A DNA stretch of 64,000 bases from positions 2,356,001 through 2,420,000 of the forward strand of contig NZ_JAYKZX010000003.1 in assembly GCF_035989265.1 (NCBI RefSeq), given 5' to 3'. Under the pieces are notes generated by a model. The model made no database searches and was not told where the DNA came from. It worked only from the letters and a program-made list of their open reading frames with translations. Origin of the DNA: Sphingobium sp. HWE2-09 (GTDB lineage Bacteria > Pseudomonadota > Alphaproteobacteria > Sphingomonadales > Sphingomonadaceae). Shown here one piece after another: positions 55,283 to 64,000 of this stretch. The translations under genes and the position numbers were made by a program. Within the stretch, counting starts at the first letter, position 1; the number at the start of each line of letters is the position of its first letter.

Positions 55283-56400
55283 ATCTCTCTCCCGTCGCGG
55301 TCCATCAGGCCGCGCAATATGCCTTCGCGAATGCCCCGGTCGGCTACGCCCAAGCGATCCGCCGGCCAGATATCCAGGATCGAATCGAGGATCGCGCATC
55401 CCGCCACCACCAAGTCGGCCCGTTCGGTGCCGATGCAGGGCAGCTTCTGCCGTTCGGACAGCGCCATGGTCGACAGTCGCTGCGAAATGGCGCGCATCGA
55501 TTCGCATGGCACGATCAGCCCGTCGATCGCCTGCCGGTCGTAGCGCGCCAGCCCCAGATGCAGGCTGGCGAGCGTCGTCACCGTGCCGGACGTGCCGAGC
55601 AGGCGGATACCTTCCGCCCCCTGCGGCAGGCGGCGGGCCAGCGGCGCGAAAGCGTCGGACACCCGCGCGCGCATCCGGTCATAAGCCGCCAGCCTTTCTT
55701 CGACGCTGGCATGTTCGAACGCCTCGCTTTCGGTCAGGGACACTACGCCCCATGGCGCGCTGACCCAGTCCACGATCCGCGGCGCACCGGCCGATCCGCT
55801 GGAATCGACCAGCACCAATTCGGTCGATCCCCCGCCAATGTCGAAGATCAGCGCCGGGCCATCGCCCGGTTCCAGCAGCGCATGGCAGCCCAGCACCGCC
55901 AGACGCGCCTCTTCCTGCGCGCTGATGATGTCGAGGGCGATGCCGGTTTCGCGATAGACGCGCTGGATGAACTCCGCGCCGTTCGACGCCCTGCGGCACG
56001 CTTCGGTCGCGACCGATCGGGCAAGGGTCACATGGCGGCGGCGCAGCTTGTCGGCGCAGACGGACAACGCGGCGATCGCGCGGTCGATCGCCGCGTCGCT
56101 GATCCGCCCGGTGGAGGCCAACCCTTCGCCCAGGCGCACGATGCGCGAAAAGGCGTCGACCACGATGAAGCCATCGGCAGACGGCTTGGCGATCAGCAGG
56201 CGGCAATTATTGGTGCCCAGGTCGATCGCGGCATAGGATCGGCGATCACGCGCGCCATGGGGCGCAAATCCCCGTTGCGTCGACGGGGGCGGAATGGCCG
56301 CAGCCTTGCTCCCATCGCCCGGGCCGGGACGGGCGCGCTTGCCCGCATAACGGCCGGCCGGGCCGGAACTCTGCGGCGATGGGCGGCTCTGCTGCACCAT
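55279..56400 (-). CDS. Ppx/GppA phosphatase family protein
   Basis: The 373-residue protein is an exopolyphosphatase or guanosine pentaphosphate phosphatase of the ASKHA fold. The phosphate-1 motif is YAAIDLGTNNCRLLIA, and the phosphate-2 motif is LIFDIGGGSTELVLV. The first 45 residues are a basic, Pro/Gly-rich tail. Which substrate it uses cannot be told from sequence. It is coupled to rlmE. The 333-base stretch to the next gene (56401-56733) holds no further gene; it contains two CGGACAA direct repeats near 56620. Confidence 0.9.
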   Translation of the reverse strand: MVQQSRPSPQSSGPAGRYAGKRARPGPGDGSKAAAIPPPSTQRGFAPHGARDRRSYAAIDLGTNNCRLLIAKPSADGFIVVDAFSRIVRLGEGLASTGRISDAAIDRAIAALSVCADKLRRRHVTLARSVATEACRRASNGAEFIQRVYRETGIALDIISAQEEARLAVLGCHALLEPGDGPALIFDIGGGSTELVLVDSSGSAGAPRIVDWVSAPWGVVSLTESEAFEHASVEERLAAYDRMRARVSDAFAPLARRLPQGAEGIRLLGTSGTVTTLASLHLGLARYDRQAIDGLIVPCESMRAISQRLSTMALSERQKLPCIGTERADLVVAGCAILDSILDIWPADRLGVADRGIREGILRGLMDRDGREM

Positions 56401-56733
56401 GCCGTAACTCGCTTCTATAATCGCCAGCCGCCGAAGGGAGACCGGAACTTGGGTCCATGCTTAAGCAGATATGGCCCGATGCGCAAGGCGGGCGCGGACG
56501 GGCACGGCGAACAAGACCGGCGAAAGACCAGATGCGCCCATGCATCGACGCAGACAGCAATAATCGTTTCGGATGAGAAAAGAATAAGACCATGGCGCTG
56601 GGCTGGTCCGCCATAGGACAAATCGGACAATATGTGACCTTTTAGAGACATGACATGGATTTTCATAATTGCCTGATTGTCTTGCTCATTTTGCGCGATT
56701 AGCCTCCGCTCCGGTCTTTGGGGAGTTTACATC

Positions 56734-59700
56734 ATGCACATTCGCAAGAATGGAGCGGGCCTGTTGGCGCGCGCCGGTCGGACAGCATTATTGGCGTCCG
56801 CCGCCATCACCGCACTCAGCATCGCGCCCGCCGCGCACGCGGTCGTCCCGACCGACGGCAAGACGCCCAGCGACATCGTCGATGGCAGCGACGTCAACGG
56901 CGTTGGCATCATGTATCGCGCCGACGGGTTCGTGTGCACCGGCACGCTGATCAATCCGCGCACCGTCATCTTCGCGGCGCATTGCGTCAACGATCTGACC
57001 ACCCCCGACTATAGCACCGTCAACAACGGCGTGCCCGTCGCCTTCGCCTTTCAGAACAACGCCCGGCCCGGCCTGATCGACTGGCTCGACAACGGGTTCA
57101 AGACGAATACGTCGCTCAGCGTCTATAACGTCAACAACATCGCCTATAACCCCGACTCGCTCGATCCGCCGGCGCTCAGCTTCCTCTATGGCGATGTCGC
57201 CATGGCGACGCTCGACACGCCTGCGTCCGACGTGCCGACCTGGGCGATGCTGTTTTCCGCCATGCCCGCCCCGTCGGCGATCAGCGACACGACCGGCACC
57301 GGCTATCATGTCACCATCACCGGCTATGGCCGCAGCGGCAGCGGCACGACCGGCTCTAGCGCGGGCATCGATTTCCGCCGCAAGACGGCGGAAAATTTCC
57401 TGGGCCTGCTGGGGTCGTTGGATGATATCGACAACTTCCTCTACGGCAGCGCCGGGGGCTACACCCAGAATCTCTACCAGGCCGATTTCGACGATCCGAC
57501 CGGCCAGAACCCTTATGACTTCAATATCTTCAAAGACGACGCGCTGCCCAACGAAGGCATCAGCGCAGGCGGCGATTCGGGCGGCCCGCTGATCCTGGAC
57601 AAGACGTTCAGCGAGCAGGTGGTGCTGGGCGTCCTGTCGGGCGGCAGCCGTTACTTCTTTGAACAGCCGCAAAGCTCCTATGGCGGCTCGTCCTTCTATC
57701 AGCCGCTCTATCTGTTTTGGGACTGGATCGCGGAAAACAACCCCTATCGCTATGCCACGGCAAAGGCCGGGGACGGCAAGTGGAGCGACGCGAGCCATTG
57801 GGTGACCGCGCTCGACCCCAATTACAAGATCATCGACAGCACCGGCGCGCTGGTGAATGGCGTGCCCACCACGCCGGGCGCAGGCGCGTTCGGCGAAGAC
57901 AGCGCGCAGAAATTCGGTCAGCTTTGCTATGAACCGGACGGCATCTGCTATGACGTCGGCACCAAGACGCTGATCGTCAACGGCCAGCCCGTCAGCACGC
58001 AGGGCGATGCCGCCGCCACTCCGGCGGGCGCCGTTACCGTCGCCAACAACAAGGGCAAGGTCGATTTCATCGAACATAGCCCCAATGCGGAAGGCGCGAC
58101 CCTGTCCGGCACCGTCCTGCATGAAGCGCAGGCGACGGCCGCCGCCGTGCCCAGCCCGACTTTGGCGAACGGCCTGCCCGGCGCGACCGGCTTCGTCCCC
58201 AATAATATCGACCCGGTCGCCTCGCAGGGGATCATCGGCCGCTATTATGACGTGACGCTGAGCGCCACGGGCAAAACCACGCTGGACATCAATGCCACGG
58301 TGGATCGCTTCACCATTTCGGGCACCGGCGCGGCGCTGGACATCACCACCGCGGGATCGCTGACCAGCCTGATGGACATCTCCCATCTTGCCGGCGTCGT
58401 GAACGTCAACGGCACGATCGCAACGCCGGGCGACTATTTCCTGATGACCGGCCTGCTGTCGGGCAGCGGCACGGTGAAGGCGCCCTATTTCACCAACATT
58501 CTGGGCACTATCGCACCCGGCGGCATCGGCACGATCGGCAAGCTGACGGTGGAAGGCAATACGCTGCTGTCATCGGGCAGCACGCTGCAGATCGATCTGG
58601 GCGCGAACGGCGTGTCGGACGTGCTGGCGGTCAAGGCGGCGCCCCTGGGCGATAATGGCGATCCGATCGAGGGGATCGCGGCGGTCGGCGGCCGCGTGGT
58701 CTTCGGCGCGACCACGGGCAGCCGCATCCGCTTTGGCAACCGCTACACCTTCCTGACGGCCGATGGCGGCATCGAGGGCAGCTTTGCCGCGCCGACGCAG
58801 CAATTGTCGGCAGTCTTGAAGCCCGTGCTGGTCTATGGCGCCAACAGCGTCAGCGTCCGCATCGATGCGGGCCTCTACGCATCCGTGGTCAATCGCGGAT
58901 CGCAGAACCAGACCAGCTTCGCCCAGCTGCTGGACCAGAACCGGTCGCGCTACGCCAATTATGCCAATCTCTATGGTGAGGCCGACCTGCTGAGCGTCGC
59001 AGGCGTGCAGGCGACGTTCGAAGGGATGGCCCCACGCACCGAAGCGCTCAAGACGTCGATGGGCGAAGTGCTCAACGACAATATGGCGCGCTTCTATCGC
59101 GATCGCCTGGCCAAGCTGGACACCGGATCGATGGGCGGCACGCTGACCATGGTCGGCCAGCCGATCCAGCTCGCTTCCGCCAGCCTCAACAATCTGGACC
59201 TGGGCATGGACCAGAGCGGCAACAGCGACACGACGACGCGCGAAGGCATATTGCCCGACGATATGAGCGGCTTCCTGGCGGGCGGCTATGTCGACGGCAA
59301 GAGCGCGCCGATGCGCACGGCGGTGCCGCTGGGCCGCGACCAGTTCGACGGCTGGTATGCGGCGGCGGGTATCGAGAAGGCGTTTGGCGACAGCGGCGTC
59401 ATCGGCCTGTCCGCATCGTTCAGCGAGTTGAAGGGCAACACCGGCGCCAATGACTGGGCGCGCGCGCGCCTCTATCAGGGCACCGTCTATGGCGCGTTCG
59501 ACCTGTCCGGCATCAAGCTGGACGCGGTCGGCAGCGCCGGTACGCTCGCCACCCGCTCGCGCCGCTCCTTCGCGGTCGGCGCGACGCCCTACACCCTCTA
59601 TGGCAGCGATCAGGAACTGGCGCTGTCGGGCGAACTGGGCCTCAGCAAGGCGTTGGGCAGCGACGCGTTCAGCATCGTCCCGCGCGCCTCGATCCGCGGC

Positions 59701-60081
59701 GCCTATATCAGCTCGGGCAACCTGGCCGAATATGGCGGCGACGCGGCGCTGGTGATCAAACGCCACGCCATCCGCAGCGCGCAGGGCCGCGTGGGCGCGA
59801 CGATCAAGTCCGATACGGGCGGCTTCCGCCCCTATGTGACCGCCAACTACGTCCATGAATTCAACGACCAGCCGGCCTATTTCCTGGCCAATCTGGTCGG
59901 TGGCACCGGCAGCCTCGCGCCCTTTGCGCTGGGCGGGTCGGACAAGAATTGGGGCGAAGTCGGCGGCGGCCTGACCTTCACCACCGGCAATGTCGACCTG
60001 ACCCTGTCGGCCGACACCACGCTCTGGCGCCAGGACGTGAAATATCAGAGCTACCGCGCGGGCGTGAAGTTCCGCTTCTGA
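56734..60081 (+). CDS. Serine-protease autotransporter (S1 passenger, beta-barrel C-terminus)
   Basis: The protein has 1,115 residues. A signal peptide (cleavage near Ala 36, AAHA) precedes a trypsin-like S1 domain with His 83 (IFAAHCVN), Asp 154 (GDVAMATLD) and Ser 282 (GGDSGGPLIL). A beta-helical passenger follows (about 350-760), with strands such as ISGTGAALDITTAGSLTS. The autotransporter barrel (about 830-1115) ends in the outer-membrane signature AGVKFRF. All catalytic residues are present, so it is probably a surface or released protease. The ATG at 56734 has GGGGAG upstream. A strong terminator follows the gene. Confidence 0.93.
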   Translation: MHIRKNGAGLLARAGRTALLASAAITALSIAPAAHAVVPTDGKTPSDIVDGSDVNGVGIMYRADGFVCTGTLINPRTVIFAAHCVNDLTTPDYSTVNNGVPVAFAFQNNARPGLIDWLDNGFKTNTSLSVYNVNNIAYNPDSLDPPALSFLYGDVAMATLDTPASDVPTWAMLFSAMPAPSAISDTTGTGYHVTITGYGRSGSGTTGSSAGIDFRRKTAENFLGLLGSLDDIDNFLYGSAGGYTQNLYQADFDDPTGQNPYDFNIFKDDALPNEGISAGGDSGGPLILDKTFSEQVVLGVLSGGSRYFFEQPQSSYGGSSFYQPLYLFWDWIAENNPYRYATAKAGDGKWSDASHWVTALDPNYKIIDSTGALVNGVPTTPGAGAFGEDSAQKFGQLCYEPDGICYDVGTKTLIVNGQPVSTQGDAAATPAGAVTVANNKGKVDFIEHSPNAEGATLSGTVLHEAQATAAAVPSPTLANGLPGATGFVPNNIDPVASQGIIGRYYDVTLSATGKTTLDINATVDRFTISGTGAALDITTAGSLTSLMDISHLAGVVNVNGTIATPGDYFLMTGLLSGSGTVKAPYFTNILGTIAPGGIGTIGKLTVEGNTLLSSGSTLQIDLGANGVSDVLAVKAAPLGDNGDPIEGIAAVGGRVVFGATTGSRIRFGNRYTFLTADGGIEGSFAAPTQQLSAVLKPVLVYGANSVSVRIDAGLYASVVNRGSQNQTSFAQLLDQNRSRYANYANLYGEADLLSVAGVQATFEGMAPRTEALKTSMGEVLNDNMARFYRDRLAKLDTGSMGGTLTMVGQPIQLASASLNNLDLGMDQSGNSDTTTREGILPDDMSGFLAGGYVDGKSAPMRTAVPLGRDQFDGWYAAAGIEKAFGDSGVIGLSASFSELKGNTGANDWARARLYQGTVYGAFDLSGIKLDAVGSAGTLATRSRRSFAVGATPYTLYGSDQELALSGELGLSKALGSDAFSIVPRASIRGAYISSGNLAEYGGDAALVIKRHAIRSAQGRVGATIKSDTGGFRPYVTANYVHEFNDQPAYFLANLVGGTGSLAPFALGGSDKNWGEVGGGLTFTTGNVDLTLSADTTLWRQDVKYQSYRAGVKFRF

Positions 60082-60103
60082 TTTCCGGCTCCCAGCCGAA
60101 AGG

Positions 60104-60133
60104 AAAGGGCCGCCCGATGGGGCGGCCCTTTTT
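60104..60133 (+). terminator. Intrinsic terminator after the autotransporter gene
   Basis: AAAGGGCCGCCC (60104-60115) and GGGCGGCCCTTT (60120-60131) form a perfect 12-bp stem with a GATG loop, followed by T residues to 60133. It lies 22 bases after the stop. Confidence 0.9.
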
Positions 60134-60255
60134 CGTTGGGATGTCAAGAAATTTGCCCAGCGCCGTTCGCTTCGCGCAGGTGCGAAAGGCTAGTCCGTAG
60201 GTAAGTCCGCGAAAACGGCATGCCAATCCGGACAATGATGCTGGGTTCCCGCCAG

Positions 60256-60401
60256 ATACCCAAGCCGCATTGACTAGAACCTATAGCCCATTGTTCCCCG
60301 GCGAAGGCCGGGGTCCAGTTCCGCGCTCTGAACTGGACCCCGGCTTTCGCCGGGGAACGCCCTGACCATCCTAGTGAGTCATTATCATCGCCCTTTGGTA
60401 T
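60256..60401. repeat. Complete copy of the MITE-like element
   Basis: About 146 bp. The left end ATACCCAAGCCGCATTGA (60256-60273) and right end TCATCGCCCTTTGGTAT (to 60401) are imperfect terminal inverted repeats. The core is a palindrome (60293-60358) with GTTCCCCGGCGAAGGCCGGG at one side and its mirror at the other. Apart from this and the terminator, the region 60134-60590 has no gene I can support. Confidence 0.7.
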
Positions 60402-60590
60402 AGCGAGAATCTGTCGCTTCCTGAAACTCCAGTGGCGCTTGCCATGATCAGCGCGACACATCGCAGGCTCACAGTTAGAGGACACTGTCAGCGTTGTGCT
60501 ATGCTTCTGCTATATGTGCCCGCGACAACAGGAACCCAGGTCAAGCGGCGGGGCCAAGGTCCTGCGCCCGCCCGAACGCAACGCCATCCA

Positions 60591-60986
60591 TCACAAAGGC
60601 AGGAGCGCCGCCACGATCTGTCGCTCTTCGGCGCGCAGCACGCCCCAGGCGCGGGCGGCGGCGCGGCTGTCCATCACCTCCACGCCGATCCCCAAGGCCT
60701 CCACCGCCCGCACGAAGGCGCGCGGCGGCTGGCGCAGCCCAGCGCCGGTGCCCAGCAGCAGAAATTCAGGCTTCGGTTCGCCCGCGAACAGATCGCCCAG
60801 CGCCCCGATCGTCAAATCATCGACGCCGCTTGGCGCATCGGCCCAGGCCAGCGCTCGCACCGGGCTGAGCAGCAGGCCGTCGGGGAACACATCGTCCTTC
60901 ACCCGAAAGCCGTGCCCCTGAAAGCCGGTGACGATCGGTCCCTGCCCGTCATCGTCCCGGCGGAGCTTGATGCCCGTATCGCTCAG
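60591..60986 (-). CDS. Mth938-like (DUF498) domain protein, start unclear
   Basis: The protein has about 131 residues. It matches the small alpha/beta Mth938 family: FPDGLLLSPVRALAW, then EFLLLGTGAGLRQPPRAFV and ALGIGVEVMDSRAAARAWGVL. A family-length N-terminus (KLRRDDDGQGPIVTGFQGHG) is in frame up to a CTG at 60986, which overlaps the secF stop in CTGA. A GTG at 60902 would give only 103 residues and miss the first strand. Human NDUFAF3 of this family assists complex I assembly. It follows secF in the operon. Confidence 0.75.
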   Translation of the reverse strand: MSDTGIKLRRDDDGQGPIVTGFQGHGFRVKDDVFPDGLLLSPVRALAWADAPSGVDDLTIGALGDLFAGEPKPEFLLLGTGAGLRQPPRAFVRAVEALGIGVEVMDSRAAARAWGVLRAEERQIVAALLPL

Positions 60987-61972
60987 GGCTTGGCCCCATC
61001 GTCGCGCGGCCCGACCCGTTCGGCCTGCCCGGCATAATCGCCCTTCTTGCTCGCCTTCATGTCCGACGTCTGCGGGGTCAGGCCCAGCGAAATCAGCAGC
61101 GAGGACGACACATAGACCGACGAATAGGTGCCCACGATAATGCCTAGCATCATGGCGGCAGTGAAGCCGCGCAGCACATGGCCGCCCAGCAGCAGCAGCG
61201 CGCCCAGCGCCAGCAGGATGGTGACGGACGTCATGACGGTACGCGGCAGGGTTTCGTTGACGGACAGGTCGATCAGCGACTTCATGTCCATCTTGCGATA
61301 TTTGCGCATATTTTCGCGGATACGGTCATCGATCACCATCTTGTCGTTGATCGAATAGCCCACGATCGTCAGCACCGCGGCGATGATGTTGAGGTCGAAT
61401 TCCAGCTGGGTGATCGCGAAGAAGCCCAGCGTCATCAGCACGTCATGGACGATCGCGACGAAGGTCGAGACGCCGAACTGCCATTCGTAGCGGAACCAGC
61501 TGAACACCGCGATGCCCAGAATCGCCAGCACGACCGCCAGCACGCCATTCTGGATCAGTTCGCCCGACACCTTGCCCGACACCGTGTCGTAGCGGGAGAA
61601 GGTGACGCCGGGGAATTGCGCCGTCATCGCCTTGCGGGTCTTTTCGACCACCGCATTGGCCGCGCCAGCCCCACCCTGTTCGGGCAAAGGCAGCCGGATC
61701 TGCACCGTCTTGGGATCGCCAAACTGCTGGAGCGAGCTTTCGCCCACGCCCAGCTGGCCGATGGTCGCACGAACCTTGTCGGTTTCCACCGCCTGCGGAA
61801 ATTTCGCCTCGATCATCAGGCCGCCGACGAAATCGACGCCCAGATTGAGACCCTTATGCGCGGTCGCGCCGACCGCCAGCACCGTCAGCAGCGCGGTCAG
61901 GGCGAACGCCCATTTCCGCACCGCGACGAAGCCGATATTGGTATTGTCGGGGACGAGTTTGAGAAGTTTCAT
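60983..61972 (-). CDS. secF: Protein translocase subunit SecF
   Basis: SecF with SecD uses the proton gradient to pull proteins out of the SecYEG channel. The 329-residue protein has six membrane helices. Family motifs are LGVDFVGGLMIEAKF and TIVGYSINDKMVIDDRIREN. It lies 21 bases after secD. A charged tail (SKKGDYAGQAERVG) ends the protein. Confidence 0.97.
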   Translation of the reverse strand: MKLLKLVPDNTNIGFVAVRKWAFALTALLTVLAVGATAHKGLNLGVDFVGGLMIEAKFPQAVETDKVRATIGQLGVGESSLQQFGDPKTVQIRLPLPEQGGAGAANAVVEKTRKAMTAQFPGVTFSRYDTVSGKVSGELIQNGVLAVVLAILGIAVFSWFRYEWQFGVSTFVAIVHDVLMTLGFFAITQLEFDLNIIAAVLTIVGYSINDKMVIDDRIRENMRKYRKMDMKSLIDLSVNETLPRTVMTSVTILLALGALLLLGGHVLRGFTAAMMLGIIVGTYSSVYVSSSLLISLGLTPQTSDMKASKKGDYAGQAERVGPRDDGAKP

Positions 61973-61993
61973 GGGTGTGTCCTCCCGCCCCTC

Positions 61994-63592
61994 TTAAATA
62001 TGAATGTCGGTCGGACGGGTGCGGCGCACCCAGTTCGCGACGACCATGCGGGTGAAGGTGACGGCGGTGAACACGCTGGTCGCGATGCCGATCAGCAGCA
62101 CGATCGCAAAGCCCTTGACCGGGCCGGAGCCGAGCGCGAGCATGATGCCGCCGGCAATGGCGTGGGTCACATTCGCTTCGAAGATCGTGCGACTGGCTTC
62201 CTTATAGCCATGCTCGATCGCCGCCACGACATTGCGACCGCGTCGCCGCTCTTCGCGGATACGTTCGTAGATCAGCACGTTGGCGTCCACCGCCGTACCG
62301 ATGGTCAGCACGAAGCCGGCGATGCCCGGCAGCGTCAATGTCGCGCCCAATATGCCCATCACGCCCAGGATGACCGCCACGTTGATGGCGACCGCCAGAT
62401 TGGCATACATGCCGAACCGGCCATAGCTGACGAACATGAACGCCGCGACCGCGACCACCGCGACGATCGACGCGATCAGGCCCGCGCGGATCGAATCGGC
62501 ACCCAGCCCCGGTCCGACCGTGCGTTCCTCCACCACCGTCAGCGCGACGGGCAGCTTGCCTGATCGCAATGCGATCGCCAGCTGGTTGGCGCTTTCGACG
62601 GTGAAGCTGCCGCTCACCTGCGCGCTGCCGCCCAGGATCGGTTCGTTGATGTTCGGCGCGGACAGCACTTGGTTGTCCAGGATGATGGCGAAGGGCCGGT
62701 TGACATTCTGCGACGTCACCTGCCCGAATTTGCGGCCGCCCGAACTGTTGAAGCGGATGTTGACGATCGCCTGGTTGCTCTGGTCATAGCCCTGTGTCGC
62801 GTCGGTCAAGTCTTCACCCGACACCATCACCTGCCGCTTGACCGCGATGAACGGCACCCCCGACGGGTTGTTGGGATATTTCAACACCTCGCTGCCCACC
62901 GGCGCGCGGCCCTGCGCGACTTCGGACGGGTTGGCGGTCGTATCGACCAGCTTGAATTCCAGCTTCGCGGTCTGGCCCAGCAGATCCTTCAGCGCCTTGG
63001 GGTCTTGCAGCCCGGGCACCTGCACGACGATACGATTGTCGCCCTGCTGCTGGATCGTGGGTTCGCGCGTGCCCATTTCGTCGATGCGCTTGCGGATCAC
63101 TTCGGTCGCGACTTCCATCGCGCTCTTGACCGCGCTCTTGATGCCCGCATCGGTCGGCGTGATGACGATGGTGGAACTGTTCACCACCTCGACATTGAAA
63201 TCGCGCTGGCCGGTCAGCCCCGCGCCCTGCGTCAGCGGACGGATGCGCTCCACCGCGGCATCGACCTGGCTGGGTTCGCGCACCATGAAGCTGAGCTTGC
63301 CGTTCCGGCTCGAAATGTCGCCGATCGCGATTTTGGGATCGCCGCGGCGCAATTCGGTGCGGACCTGCTCTTCCATATTGGTCAGCCGCTGCTTGGCGAC
63401 ATCCTGGGTCGATGCCTCCAGCAGCAGATGGCTGCCGCCCGACAGGTCGAGGCCCAGATTGACCCGCGTCTGCATGAAGCGCGGCAGGTGCGCGACGGTC
63501 GCGTCGGGCAGGAAGCTGGGGATGGCGCACAATACGCCGATCGCCAGAGGCAGGATGATCGCAAAGACCGCCCAGCGCGAAAAGTTCAGCAT
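61994..63592 (-). CDS. secD: Protein translocase subunit SecD
   Basis: SecD has six membrane helices and a large periplasmic P1 head. The 532-residue protein has LGLDLSGGSHLLLEA near the N-terminus. Further on are the conserved GTAVDANVLIYERIREE in helix 4 and GSGPVKGFAIVLLIGIATS near the end. It is cotranscribed with yajC and secF. Confidence 0.97.
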   Translation of the reverse strand: MLNFSRWAVFAIILPLAIGVLCAIPSFLPDATVAHLPRFMQTRVNLGLDLSGGSHLLLEASTQDVAKQRLTNMEEQVRTELRRGDPKIAIGDISSRNGKLSFMVREPSQVDAAVERIRPLTQGAGLTGQRDFNVEVVNSSTIVITPTDAGIKSAVKSAMEVATEVIRKRIDEMGTREPTIQQQGDNRIVVQVPGLQDPKALKDLLGQTAKLEFKLVDTTANPSEVAQGRAPVGSEVLKYPNNPSGVPFIAVKRQVMVSGEDLTDATQGYDQSNQAIVNIRFNSSGGRKFGQVTSQNVNRPFAIILDNQVLSAPNINEPILGGSAQVSGSFTVESANQLAIALRSGKLPVALTVVEERTVGPGLGADSIRAGLIASIVAVVAVAAFMFVSYGRFGMYANLAVAINVAVILGVMGILGATLTLPGIAGFVLTIGTAVDANVLIYERIREERRRGRNVVAAIEHGYKEASRTIFEANVTHAIAGGIMLALGSGPVKGFAIVLLIGIATSVFTAVTFTRMVVANWVRRTRPTDIHI

Positions 63593-63600
63593 GGGGGCGC

Positions 63601-63936
63601 TCAGTCGTTCGCGGGCTTGGCGGCGGTCGGATCGATCACCTCGGTCAGGGTCGACTTGACCGCCTTGACCTTCAGGCCCGGCGCCAGTTCGATATCGGCG
63701 TAAATCTCGTCCACGCGCGCCACCTTGCCGACCAGGCCGCCGCCGGTGATGACCTGATCGCCCTTCTTTACGGCGTCGATCTTGGCCTTATGCTCCTTCA
63801 GCTTCTTTTGCTGCGGACGGATCAGCAGGAAATAGAAGACCACGAAGATCAGGACCAGCGGCGCCATCTGCACCAGGATTCCGGCGCCTGCGGCTTGCCC
63901 GCCCGCGGTCTGGGCAAAGGCTGGGGTAATGAACAT
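63601..63936 (-). CDS. yajC: Preprotein translocase accessory subunit YajC
   Basis: YajC is a small single-helix partner of SecDF. The 111-residue protein has MFITPAFAQ, the helix MAPLVLIFVVFYFLLIRPQQ and the conserved KKLKEHKAKIDAVKKGDQVI. The ATG at 63936 is chosen as the family start over one 20 codons upstream. It heads the yajC-secD-secF operon. The last 64 bases of the window carry no visible feature. Confidence 0.95.
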   Translation of the reverse strand: MFITPAFAQTAGGQAAGAGILVQMAPLVLIFVVFYFLLIRPQQKKLKEHKAKIDAVKKGDQVITGGGLVGKVARVDEIYADIELAPGLKVKAVKSTLTEVIDPTAAKPAND

Positions 63937-64000
63937 GGGTGGGACTGCCTTATTGTCTGTCGTTCGCGCGACGCCCTGTCGACGTCCACGGATCAAGGGC

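Noticed and set aside
58570..60147. Minus-strand frame opposite the autotransporter barrel
   Set aside because: It has no signal, domain or ribosome site, and the plus-strand protein is well supported.

Overview
The window is high-GC DNA with the gene content of a sphingomonad alphaproteobacterium, most likely Sphingobium or a close relative. This rests on the ATP12 chaperone, SspB of the alphaproteobacterial type, DUF2585, a PEP-CTERM protein, an RGG-rich S5 extension and CTTGAC/CTATAT-like promoters. The genus is inference. No rRNA or tRNA gene was seen.

Region 1 (1-4911) is the 3' half of a type II-C CRISPR-Cas locus: the C-terminal part of cas1, a cas2 split by a 1,321-bp IS3-family element, and an array of 37 intact 36-bp repeats plus one degenerate terminal repeat. 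Removing the element and one copy of its ATT duplication restores an unbroken 112-residue Cas2. Adaptation therefore looks disabled by a recent insertion, while the array looks intact. The repeats point toward the cas genes and each carries its own -35/-10 pair.

Region 2 (4964-30597) is mixed housekeeping. It holds lgt with a MidA-like methyltransferase, gmk, fumC and sspB. A broken-up histidine operon follows (hisB, a YciI-like gene, hisH, hisA, hisF, hisE) that contains a PEP-CTERM gene behind a sigma-54-type promoter. Next come a cell-wall cluster with two L,D-transpeptidases and a lipoprotein, the ATP12 / small membrane protein / HAD / pseudouridine synthase / crcB string, a DUF2157-GDYXXLXY pair, a toxin-antitoxin operon with a coupled third gene, lepA, a CsgG/HfaB-like protein and an acyltransferase.

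Region 3 (30914-48690, minus strand) is the ribosomal block. Transcription runs rpsL-rpsG-fusA-tuf (str), then rpsJ through rpsQ (S10), rplN through rpmD (spc), and rplO-secY-adk. The spc part is cut by an intrinsic terminator and a 480-bp gap holding a MITE-like repeat. The alpha operon does not follow adk. rplB carries a one-base homopolymer deletion that is almost certainly a sequence error, and the pseudouridine synthase at 20834-22250 has the same kind of lesion. S12 carries Arg at the classical streptomycin-resistance position 88.

Region 4 (48806-64000) holds a membrane GGDEF-EAL protein, an overlapping M23 peptidase-bactofilin pair, comM, rlmE-ppx, a 1,115-residue serine-protease autotransporter, and yajC-secD-secF with a small Mth938-like gene coupled to secF.

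Several intergenic spaces carry dispersed palindromes. Three of these (about 30771, 34017 and 60256) belong to one family with shared terminal inverted repeats.
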